Shown here: in pieces, positions 1 through 6,396 of the stretch
Position numbering within the stretch: the stretch's first letter is position 1
How the letters are laid out: every line of letters begins with the position of its first letter
Assembly: GCA_947631585.1 (NCBI GenBank)
Contig: CANRLY010000109.1
Location: 1 to 6,449 of the forward strand
Reading direction: 5' to 3'
DNA: 6,449 bases
Source: an uncultured Clostridia bacterium
Lineage (GTDB): Bacteria > Bacillota > Clostridia > Oscillospirales > Ruminococcaceae
Program-made: the position numbers and the translations under genes
The notes under the pieces: model-generated
What the model was told of the DNA's origin: nothing
The model's input: the letters and a program-made list of their open reading frames with translations, nothing else
Databases searched by the model: none

Positions 1-429
1 GTATTCTGCTCCAAGTATATAACCTGGGCGCACAGCGATTTTTCACAGCTGCTCCGCATACCGCTTGATAACAGAAAAGAAGGTCAGATGATACTCAGGT
101 CTCCCGACTGCGCCTGCAACCCGTATTACGTCATAGGACTGCTCATGTACGCTTGTATGGAGGGCGCAGAAAATAAACTGGAACTTTGCGATGAAGTCTC
201 CCTTAACCCGGTGAACGCTTCCGACGAACAGCTCAGATCGCTGGAGGTGCTTCCGGCTGACCTGGGAGAAGCGGTAGAATGTGCAAAAAACAGCGACTTT
301 CTTAAAAAGTATCTCCCTGCAAGAGTGTTTGATTTTGTTATAAATGAAAGATCCCAGGCGTGGGTCGAGTATCAGGGAGAAGATAATAAGGAACTTTACG
401 AGGAAAGAAAATATTTCTATTCTATGTAA
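1..429 (+). CDS. glnA: Glutamine synthetase type I, C-terminal part (5' end outside window)
   Basis: The frame is open from base 1 to the TAA at 427-429 and gives the last 142 residues of a glutamine synthetase, the cytoplasmic enzyme that makes glutamine from glutamate, ammonia and ATP. The sequence shows the family's C-terminal signatures in order: an LLRIP segment (the RxP arginine region that contacts ATP and phosphate), then LRSPDCACNPYY (the family's R-(F/S)-PD-x-x-x-NPY block, whose arginine contacts glutamate), then a GAENKLEL stretch equivalent to the usual DGIKNK segment. The C-terminal helix carries the usual Trp and ends in ERKYFYSM, in place of the common W-E-x-x-x-Y ending. The first in-frame ATG, at 88-90, is internal; the real start lies upstream of the window. 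The residues that would decide regulation by adenylylation or feedback are not all visible, so the subtype is left open. The ANTAR regulator follows 40 nt downstream, a pairing that points to nitrogen control. Confidence 0.93.
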   Translation, partial: VFCSKYITWAHSDFSQLLRIPLDNRKEGQMILRSPDCACNPYYVIGLLMYACMEGAENKLELCDEVSLNPVNASDEQLRSLEVLPADLGEAVECAKNSDFLKKYLPARVFDFVINERSQAWVEYQGEDNKELYEERKYFYSM

Positions 430-454
430 ATTTATCCGATTAACATACAGTTTC

Positions 455-460
455 GGAGGT
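455..460 (+). promoter_or_regulatory. Ribosome binding site deciding the TTG start of the ANTAR gene
   Basis: GGAGGT lies 9 nt upstream of TTG at 470-472. The same frame is open further upstream and has an ATG at 344, but that ATG lies inside the glutamine synthetase gene and has no comparable site. The protein made from the TTG begins right at the first beta strand of the receiver fold (MDNVLVIS), which supports this start. Confidence 0.8.
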
Positions 461-469
461 GACGGGACG

Positions 470-1042
470 TTGGATAACGTTCTTGTTATTTCAAGCAGCG
501 AAAATGCGGCTTCGTCAATAATCAAACTGGTCAAAGAAGCCGCCCACTGCAACGTGGCAGTGGCTGAGACCGGCATAGAAGCAAGACGAATGGTCGGCGG
601 AAATACCAATTATGACCTGGTAATAATAAATGCGCCGCTGTCAGACGAGTTCGGGGTGGAGCTTTCCGAATTTATAAGCGAGAGCAGTCTGGCAAGCTGC
701 GCTATGATAGTAAAGGCGGATATCTCCGACAGCGTAAGCGAAAGAGTGGAGGACTTCGGGGTGGTGGTGATATCAAAGCCGCTGAACAAGGTCATCTTCT
801 ATCAGGCAATGAAAATGATAAACGCCACCAGAAAACGTATTCTTGGACTCAGAGACCAGAATATAAGGCTTCAGAAGAAGATAGACGAGATAAGGATAGT
901 CAACAGGGCAAAGTTCGCCCTTATGCAGTATTTGAAATTCACCGAGCAGCAGGCTCACCGCTATCTGGAAAAGCAAGCTATGGACATGAGAAAAACAAAA
1001 CGTGAAATAGCTATGGAAATTATTAAAATTTATGAAAATTGA
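470..1042 (+). CDS. ANTAR-domain RNA-binding antiterminator with degenerate receiver domain
   Basis: The 190-residue product has a response-regulator receiver-like fold at about residues 1-118, then a coiled-coil helix at about 120-143, and an ANTAR domain at about 135-188. The ANTAR signature is clear: RAKFALM at 146-152, the E-x-x-A-x-x-x-L pattern at 159-166, and AMDMRKTKREIA at 170-181. ANTAR proteins bind paired hairpins in nascent mRNA and prevent transcription termination; EutV, NasR and AmiR are studied examples. In the receiver part the usual phosphoacceptor Asp is Asn54 (DLVIIN), and the acidic pair after the first strand is replaced by Ser-Ser-Ser-Glu at 8-11, while the conserved Lys is kept (K103 in SKP). 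Classical phosphorylation therefore looks impossible. The position just behind a glutamine synthetase resembles the glnA-nitR arrangement described in Clostridium saccharobutylicum, so a nitrogen-control role is likely but inferred. The TTG start is chosen from the GGAGGT site and the fold boundary. Confidence 0.9.
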   Translation: MDNVLVISSSENAASSIIKLVKEAAHCNVAVAETGIEARRMVGGNTNYDLVIINAPLSDEFGVELSEFISESSLASCAMIVKADISDSVSERVEDFGVVVISKPLNKVIFYQAMKMINATRKRILGLRDQNIRLQKKIDEIRIVNRAKFALMQYLKFTEQQAHRYLEKQAMDMRKTKREIAMEIIKIYEN

Positions 1043-1051
1043 AAAAATCAC

Positions 1052-1080
1052 TTGCCAAAAGAAAGATAATATATTATAAT
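1052..1080 (+). promoter_or_regulatory. Sigma-A type promoter for carA
   Basis: TTGCCA at 1052-1057 matches five of six -35 consensus bases. It is followed after exactly 17 nt by a perfect -10 TATAAT at 1075-1080, in AT-rich DNA just after the ANTAR stop codon. Transcription would begin near 1087, leaving an untranslated leader of roughly 38 nt before the carA GTG. That leader is too short for a PyrR attenuator or an ANTAR double hairpin plus terminator, so control would have to act at this promoter or further downstream. No start site has been measured. Confidence 0.8.
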
Positions 1081-1111
1081 AGAAAAGATAAAGTACAAAG
1101 CTGAAATATAT

Positions 1112-1117
1112 AGGAGG
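1112..1117 (+). promoter_or_regulatory. Ribosome binding site deciding the GTG start of carA
   Basis: A perfect AGGAGG lies 7 nt upstream of the GTG at 1125-1127. No ATG lies close by in frame, and the resulting N-terminus (MQKAYLILENG) is the standard CarA beginning. Confidence 0.88.
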
Positions 1118-1124
1118 AATTGCA

Positions 1125-2213
1125 GTGCAGAAAGCGTATTTGATACTGGAAAACGGCACTATATTTGAAGGCAAGAGCTTTGGCTGTTCCGGCGAGGCTG
1201 TAGGGGAAATTGTTTTCACTACGGCTATGACGGGGTATCTTGAAACTCTTACCGACCCCAGTTATTACGGTCAGATAGTTGTCCAGACTTTTCCGCTTAT
1301 CGGAAATTACGGTGTTATACCTTCCGATTTTGAAAGTTCCCGTCCCCATTTAAAAGCTTATATCGTAAGAGATTGGTGTCAAGAGCCCAGCAACTTCAGA
1401 TGTGAGGGTGATCTTGACACTTTTTTGAAGAAAGCAGGGATCGTGGGACTTTATGGTATAGATACCCGTGCGCTGACAAGGATAGTCAGAGAGTACGGCG
1501 TTATGAACGGAAAGATAGTCACCGATGAGAAAAGCGGCTTCGGTCTTTCGGAACTGAAGAACTATAAGATAACCAATGCGGTGGAAAGCACTACCTGTAA
1601 GGAAGAATCAGTGTTCCAGCCGGAGGGCGAAGCCAGGTTCAACGTGTGCCTGTGGGACTTCGGGGCAAAGGCGAATATCTGCCGGGAACTGGTAAAGAGA
1701 GGCTGTAGAGTTACGGTGATACCTGCCGGTACTTCCGCCGAAAGGATAGAAGAACTTGCTCCGGACGGCTTGATGCTCTCAAACGGACCGGGCGACCCTG
1801 CCGATAATACAGGCATTATCGGGGAACTGAAAAAGATCTGCGAAAAGAAGATACCGACTTTCGGCATATGCCTGGGTCACCAGCTTCTGGCTCTTTCTCA
1901 GGGGGCTAAGACCCAGAAACTGAAGTACGGCCATAGGGGCGCAAACCAGCCCGCTTCGGATCTTCAGACGGGAAGAGTTTATATAACCAGCCAGAACCAC
2001 GGCTACGCTGTGGTAAACGACACGGTGGGCGAAAACGCAAAGGTCTCCTTTGTCAACGCCAACGACGGTACCTGCGAGGGTATAACTTATTTGGATATGC
2101 CGGCGTTTTCGGTGCAGTTCCACCCGGAGGCTTGCGGAGGCCCGCTGGATACGGGATTCCTCTTTGACAGGTTCATGAGCCTTATGGAGGAGCATAAGGC
2201 TGCCAACGTCTGA
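1125..2213 (+). CDS. carA: Carbamoyl-phosphate synthase small (glutaminase) subunit
   Basis: The 362-residue product is CarA, which hydrolyses glutamine and passes ammonia through a tunnel to CarB for carbamoyl phosphate synthesis, the shared precursor of arginine and pyrimidines. The N-terminal CarA-specific domain (about 1-150) shows GEIVFTTAMTGYLETLTDPSY and GLYGIDTRALTR. The class I glutamine amidotransferase domain (about 172-355) holds the nucleophile Cys249 in GICLGHQ and the His333/Glu335 pair in FHPEA. The CarA-specific KYGHRGANQP and TSQNHGYAV blocks are also present, so all three catalytic residues are intact. The length is normal for bacterial CarA. It starts at GTG with a perfect AGGAGG and has its own promoter. 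carB follows after 107 nt, a wider gap than is usual for this pair. The upstream glutamine synthetase produces the glutamine that this enzyme uses. Confidence 0.97.
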   Translation: MQKAYLILENGTIFEGKSFGCSGEAVGEIVFTTAMTGYLETLTDPSYYGQIVVQTFPLIGNYGVIPSDFESSRPHLKAYIVRDWCQEPSNFRCEGDLDTFLKKAGIVGLYGIDTRALTRIVREYGVMNGKIVTDEKSGFGLSELKNYKITNAVESTTCKEESVFQPEGEARFNVCLWDFGAKANICRELVKRGCRVTVIPAGTSAERIEELAPDGLMLSNGPGDPADNTGIIGELKKICEKKIPTFGICLGHQLLALSQGAKTQKLKYGHRGANQPASDLQTGRVYITSQNHGYAVVNDTVGENAKVSFVNANDGTCEGITYLDMPAFSVQFHPEACGGPLDTGFLFDRFMSLMEEHKAANV

Positions 2214-2320
2214 CTTTTAAAACAAACATAATGCCGACTTTGCCGCATAACTGCTCTTTGAAAGACTTGCAGGTCGAGTCCGGCGTAAATATACATAATT
2301 AACAGGAAGGATTTGAGTTT
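2214..2320 (+). other. carA-carB intergenic region with imperfect inverted repeat
   Basis: This 107-nt gap has no gene. An imperfect inverted repeat can pair 2231-2239 with 2277-2286 (ATGCCGACT against AGTCCGGCGT), giving nine pairs including one G-U, with a single bulged C at 2280 and a loop of 37 nt. A smaller TCTT/AAGA hairpin (2255-2265) lies inside the loop. No run of T follows either arm, so neither is an intrinsic terminator. The carB ribosome binding site AGGAAGG (2304-2310) lies downstream of the structure and 10 nt before the ATG. A PyrR-type binding loop is not evident, and I see no convincing promoter. A role in RNA processing or in modulating carB translation is possible but unproven. 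Confidence 0.4.
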
Positions 2321-5300
2321 ATGCCTTTGAATAAGGACATCAAGCGAGTGATGGTCATAGGTTCGGGACCTATAGTGATAGGTCAGGCGGCGGAATTTGA
2401 CTATGCGGGAACTCAGGCTTGCCGTGCGCTCAAGGAAGAGGGACTGGAAGTTATACTGATTAATTCAAACCCGGCGACTATCATGACCGACAAGGCTATG
2501 GCTGATAAAATATATATAGAACCCCTTACGCTGGAAACTGTAAAGAGGATAATCAAGAAGGAAAGACCTGACAGCCTGCTGTCTACACTGGGCGGACAAA
2601 CGGGACTTACCCTTTCTATGCAACTGGCAAAAGAAGGATTTCTGGATAAGTACGGGGTGAAGCTCCTGGGCGCAAACCCTGAAACTATAGACAAAGCCGA
2701 GGACCGCCAGATGTTCAAGGATACTATGGAGTCTATAGGTCAGCCGTGTATACCCTCAACTGTGGTAAATACCGTGGAAGACGCCGTGGCTTTTGCAAAT
2801 TCAGAGGGGATAGGCTATCCGCTTATTATCCGTCCGGCGTTTACTCTCGGCGGAACAGGCGGCGGTATCGTAAATAATGAGGAAGAGCTTCGTGAGATAA
2901 CAAGGAACGGTCTTTACCTTTCGCCGATAACACAGGTGCTGGTGGAAAAGTGTATCTCCGGCTGGAAAGAGATCGAGTTCGAGGTGATGAGGGACTCAAA
3001 AGGCAACGTCATCACAGTCTGCTCTATGGAAAACTTCGACCCGGTGGGAGTCCATACCGGCGACTCTATCGTAATTGCTCCTACCGTTACCCTTGCCGAT
3101 AAGGAATACCAGATGCTCCGTTCGGCTGCTCTGAATATAATCAGCGAACTTAAAGTAGAGGGCGGCTGCAACTGCCAGTTCGCTCTGAATCCGGAGTCTT
3201 TTGAGTATGCGGTCATAGAAGTGAACCCCAGGGTGTCACGTTCTTCTGCGCTTGCTTCCAAGGCTACAGGTTATCCTATTGCAAAGGTAGCCGCTAAGAT
3301 AGCTATAGGTTATACACTGGACGAGATAAAAAATGCCGTTACCGGAAAGACCTACGCCTGCTTCGAGCCGGCGCTGGACTATGTTGTTGTAAAGCTTCCC
3401 AAATGGCCGTTTGATAAATTCGTTTACGCCAAGAGAACGCTGGGTACTCAGATGAAAGCTACCGGCGAGGTAATGGCTATAGGAACTACCTTTGAACAGG
3501 CTATCATGAAAGCGGTCAGGGGTGCGGAGATAGGTCACGATTCGCTGCTCAGCAAAAAGCATATGGCTATGTCCGATGAGGAGATAACCGAGAAGATCGC
3601 AGTCTGCGACGACGAAAGGCTTTTTGTGGTCTATGAGGCGATGAGAAGAGGCGTAACTCCTGAGTATATCCACAGCGTTACAAAGATAGACCTTTGGTTC
3701 TTGTATAAACTTATGAAGCTTATAGATATGGAAAGAGAACTGGCTAAGGGCGTTCTTACCGATGAACTGTATCTTTCCGCCAAGAAGATAGGCTACCCGG
3801 ATAAGGTCATAGAGAATATTTCCGGCGTGAAGATAGAAAAGCCGGCGCACGCCGTCTATAAGATGGTCGATACCTGCGCAGCGGAGTTTTCAGCAGAAAC
3901 GCCTTACTTCTACTCAACTTACGACAGCGAGGGAGAAGCTGCCAAGTTCATAAGCCATAAGGGAAGCGACCGCAAGACGGTGATAGTTTTCGGCTCAGGA
4001 CCTATAAGGATAGGTCAGGGGATCGAGTTTGACTATGCGTCGGTGCAGTGCGTGTGGGCGCTCAAACGCCAGGGATTTGACGTGGTTATCGTCAACAACA
4101 ACCCTGAGACGGTGTCCACCGACTTCGATACCGCCGACAGACTTTACTTTGAACCGCTCACCAACGAGGACGTTATGAATATCATAAACGTTGAAAAACC
4201 ATACGGAGTAGTGGTGGCGTTCGGCGGTCAGACGGCTATTAAGCTTACCAAACATATGGCTGAAAACGGCGTTAATATCATGGGAACTCCCCCCGACAGC
4301 ATAGACGCCGCCGAGGATAGGGAAAGATTCGATGAGCTGCTGGAACTCCATAAGATAAAGAGACCTGAAGGCTTTACCGTAATGACCACCGAAGAAGCGC
4401 TGGAAGTCGCCAACAAGCTGCATTACCCGGTGCTGATGAGACCGTCATATGTTCTGGGCGGACAGAACATGATAATCGCTTTCAATGACGATGATATCAA
4501 GGAATATATGGCGATAATACTCGACCAGGGTATCGAGAATCCGGTGCTTATAGATAAGTATTATAACGGAACTGAAATAGAAGTGGACGCCATCTGCGAT
4601 GGGGAAGATATCCTTATCCCCGGTATCATGGAGCATATCGAAAGAGCAGGTATCCATTCCGGCGACTCCATAGCCGTCTACCCTGCATGGAACGTTTCCG
4701 ATAAGCTCACCGACAGGATAGTGGAATGTTCCAAGAATCTGGCAGTTTCACTGAAAACTATGGGTCTTGTGAATATACAGTACCTTATCTTCCACGAGGA
4801 ACTTTACGTTATCGAGGTGAACCCGCGTTCCTCAAGAACTATCCCCTATATCTCCAAAGTTACCGGAGTTCCCATGGTTGAACTTGCTACCAGGGCAATG
4901 CTGGGAGAAAAGCTTAAAGATATGGGCTACGGAACAGGTCTTTACCCCAGACCTCCCTATGTGGCGGTGAAAGTGCCGGTGTTCTCCTTTGAGAAGCTGA
5001 TAGACGTTGACAACCATCTGGGACCCGAGATGAAGTCTACCGGAGAAGTCCTTGCAGTGGCAAGCTCACTGGAGGAATCCCTGTATAAAGGTCTTATAGC
5101 CGCCGGATATAAACTGGGCAAAGAGGGCGGAGTGCTTATCACCGTAAGGGACAGCGACAAGCCGGAGATCTCAGATACCGCAAAGAGATTCTGCGAACTG
5201 GGCTTTAAGCTTTACGCTACCGAGGGAACGGCAAAGGTCCTTGAAAAGAACGGTATCCCCGTAACGCCCGTCAAGAAGATACACGAGGCGGAAGAAAACA

Positions 5301-6367
5301 CCCTTACCCTTATAGAAAGCGGCAAGATATCCTATGTTATCTCCACTTCCTCAAAGGGCAGGATACCTACCCGTGACAGCGTTAAGATAAGAAGAAAAAC
5401 CGTTGAGAGGAATATCCCCTGCCTGACTTCTATAGATACGGCAAACGCTATTGCGGATTCTATAAAGAGCAAGTATTCCGAACAGTCTACAGAACTGGTT
5501 GATATCAACCATATGAGGACTGAAAAGCAGGTGCTGGAATTTACTAAAATGCAGGGCTGCGGCAACGACTATATCTATTTCAACTGCTTCAATCAGAAAA
5601 TAGATAACCCGGAGGGACTGTCGCTGCGGCTGGCAGACAGACACTTCGGTATCGGCGGAGACGGAGCAATACTTATTTATCCATCTAAAGTGGCTGACGC
5701 CAGAATGAGAATGTTCAACCTTGACGGCTCAGAGGGTAAAATGTGCGGAAACGGCATCAGATGTGTGGCTAAGTTCCTGAGACATTACGGTCTGGTGGAT
5801 AAGGACGTTATGACCATCGAGACACTCAGCGGAATAATGACCTGCGAGCTTATTTACCACTACGGAGATATTGTCGCAGTAAAGGTAAATATGGGCAAGG
5901 CGGAGCTTTCTCCCGAAAAGATACCTGTTGATATCAAAGCCGACCGTGTGGTAAATTATCCTGCCGATATCGGAGGAAAAGAGTACAATATCACCTGCGT
6001 TTCTATGGGAAATCCCCACTGCGTGGTGTTTGCAGACAACGTGGATATGATCGACATAGACGCTGTCGGACCTAAGTTTGAGTTCAGCAAGCATTTCCCG
6101 GAAAGGGTCAACGCCGAGTTCATACAGGTGGTAAACGAAAACACCCTGAAGATGAGAGTCTGGGAAAGAGGCTCAGGGGAGACGTGGGCTTGCGGAACGG
6201 GAGCTTGCGCAGCAGTGGTCGCAGCAGTGGAAAACGGTATCTGTAAGAAAAACGAGGACGTTACCGTCAAACTCAAGGGCGGCGACCTGACTATCATGTA
6301 CACTGACGACGCAGTTTACCTTACCGGAAACGCCGAGATCGTGTTCAAGGGAACTGTTATAATCTGA
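2321..6367 (+). CDS. carB-dapF: Carbamoyl-phosphate synthase large subunit fused to diaminopimelate epimerase
   Basis: One open frame encodes 1348 residues. Residues 1-1064 are a complete CarB. The first ATP-grasp half has GGQTGL at 91, RPAFTLGGTGGG at 171-182 and metal ligands E300/N302 in EVNPR; an oligomerisation region follows (about 400-548). The second ATP-grasp half has GSGPIRIGQG from 558, GGQTAIKL at 635, RPSYVLGGQ at 707-715 and E832/N834. The MGS-like allosteric domain (about 938-1052) keeps T967 and T970 of the ATEGTA motif, the UMP/IMP-site threonines of E. coli CarB. CarB makes carbamoyl phosphate from bicarbonate, CarA-derived ammonia and two ATP. Residues 1065-1348 are a complete DapF, which converts LL-DAP to meso-DAP for lysine and peptidoglycan. 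A linker of about 19 residues (1053-1071) joins them. Stand-alone CarB is usually about 1060-1075 residues and DapF about 270-285, so neither half is truncated. The start ATG has AGGAAGG 10 nt upstream. A sequence error at the junction cannot be excluded. Confidence 0.93.
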   Translation: MPLNKDIKRVMVIGSGPIVIGQAAEFDYAGTQACRALKEEGLEVILINSNPATIMTDKAMADKIYIEPLTLETVKRIIKKERPDSLLSTLGGQTGLTLSMQLAKEGFLDKYGVKLLGANPETIDKAEDRQMFKDTMESIGQPCIPSTVVNTVEDAVAFANSEGIGYPLIIRPAFTLGGTGGGIVNNEEELREITRNGLYLSPITQVLVEKCISGWKEIEFEVMRDSKGNVITVCSMENFDPVGVHTGDSIVIAPTVTLADKEYQMLRSAALNIISELKVEGGCNCQFALNPESFEYAVIEVNPRVSRSSALASKATGYPIAKVAAKIAIGYTLDEIKNAVTGKTYACFEPALDYVVVKLPKWPFDKFVYAKRTLGTQMKATGEVMAIGTTFEQAIMKAVRGAEIGHDSLLSKKHMAMSDEEITEKIAVCDDERLFVVYEAMRRGVTPEYIHSVTKIDLWFLYKLMKLIDMERELAKGVLTDELYLSAKKIGYPDKVIENISGVKIEKPAHAVYKMVDTCAAEFSAETPYFYSTYDSEGEAAKFISHKGSDRKTVIVFGSGPIRIGQGIEFDYASVQCVWALKRQGFDVVIVNNNPETVSTDFDTADRLYFEPLTNEDVMNIINVEKPYGVVVAFGGQTAIKLTKHMAENGVNIMGTPPDSIDAAEDRERFDELLELHKIKRPEGFTVMTTEEALEVANKLHYPVLMRPSYVLGGQNMIIAFNDDDIKEYMAIILDQGIENPVLIDKYYNGTEIEVDAICDGEDILIPGIMEHIERAGIHSGDSIAVYPAWNVSDKLTDRIVECSKNLAVSLKTMGLVNIQYLIFHEELYVIEVNPRSSRTIPYISKVTGVPMVELATRAMLGEKLKDMGYGTGLYPRPPYVAVKVPVFSFEKLIDVDNHLGPEMKSTGEVLAVASSLEESLYKGLIAAGYKLGKEGGVLITVRDSDKPEISDTAKRFCELGFKLYATEGTAKVLEKNGIPVTPVKKIHEAEENTLTLIESGKISYVISTSSKGRIPTRDSVKIRRKTVERNIPCLTSIDTANAIADSIKSKYSEQSTELVDINHMRTEKQVLEFTKMQGCGNDYIYFNCFNQKIDNPEGLSLRLADRHFGIGGDGAILIYPSKVADARMRMFNLDGSEGKMCGNGIRCVAKFLRHYGLVDKDVMTIETLSGIMTCELIYHYGDIVAVKVNMGKAELSPEKIPVDIKADRVVNYPADIGGKEYNITCVSMGNPHCVVFADNVDMIDIDAVGPKFEFSKHFPERVNAEFIQVVNENTLKMRVWERGSGETWACGTGACAAVVAAVENGICKKNEDVTVKLKGGDLTIMYTDDAVYLTGNAEIVFKGTVII
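5496..5511. repeat. 16-bp perfect palindrome at the CarB-DapF junction
   Basis: TGGTTGATATCAACCA is identical to its reverse complement and ends one base before the ATG (5513-5515) at the start of the DapF module. It encodes the Leu-Val-Asp-Ile-Asn-His stretch of the linker. In RNA it could fold as a 6-bp stem with an AUAU loop. No T run follows, so it is not a terminator. About 0.1 such palindromes are expected by chance in a window of this length, so the position is more notable than its existence. Confidence 0.6.
5513..6364 (+). other. dapF: DapF (diaminopimelate epimerase) module inside the carB-dapF frame
   Basis: This 284-residue segment is a whole PLP-independent epimerase with two mirrored lobes. 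Visible signatures, in numbering of the fused protein, are: FTKMQGCGND at 1074-1083, matching the usual N-terminal FTKMHGLGND; GIGGDGAI at 1110-1117; FNLDGSEGKMCGNG at 1132-1145 with the first catalytic Cys1142; MGNPHCVVF with a substrate-binding Asn; NAEFIQV; and ERGSGETWACGTGACAA with the second catalytic Cys1291. Both acid/base cysteines are present, so the module should be active if it folds. DapF works as a dimer in studied bacteria, so the fusion would tether two carbamoyl-phosphate synthase large subunits if dimerisation is kept. The ATG at 5513 (Met1065) is where a separate dapF could begin, but it has no Shine-Dalgarno sequence. GTG at 5531 has a weak GAGG at 5515-5518. dapL follows directly. 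Confidence 0.92.
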
Positions 6368-6396
6368 TCTGAATACTAAGACGGGAGTTGATATAA

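Noticed and set aside
344..469. Upstream extension of the ANTAR frame to an ATG at 344, giving a 232-residue protein.
   Set aside because: This part overlaps the glutamine synthetase C-terminus in another frame, its translation resembles no receiver N-terminus, and the ATG lacks a ribosome binding site comparable to GGAGGT before the TTG at 470.
43..609. Minus-strand frame of 188 codons at the start of the window.
   Set aside because: It lies antisense to the glutamine synthetase and ANTAR genes, has no recognisable domain, and the opposite strand is clearly coding throughout.
1087..1124. PyrR attenuator or ANTAR-responsive double hairpin in the carA leader.
   Set aside because: The leader is only about 38 nt, AT-rich, and shows no stem pair or terminator.
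2214..2230. TTTTAAAA just after the carA stop as a terminator.
   Set aside because: It is a short AT palindrome without a GC stem or a following T run.
2258..2299. Possible carB promoter: TTGAAA at 2258 or TTGCAG at 2267 with TATACA (2290) or CATAAT (2294).
   Set aside because: No pair has both good hexamers and a 16-18 nt spacer; TTGAAA has no -10 at the right distance, and TTGCAG matches the -35 consensus poorly.
3236..3850. Minus-strand frame of 204 codons inside carB.
   Set aside because: It is a shadow of the conserved CarB frame, with no ribosome binding site or recognisable domain.
2321..5130. Internal duplication within the large frame (two similar halves of about 540 codons).
   Set aside because: This is the ancient ATP-grasp duplication found in all CarB proteins, not a recent repeat.
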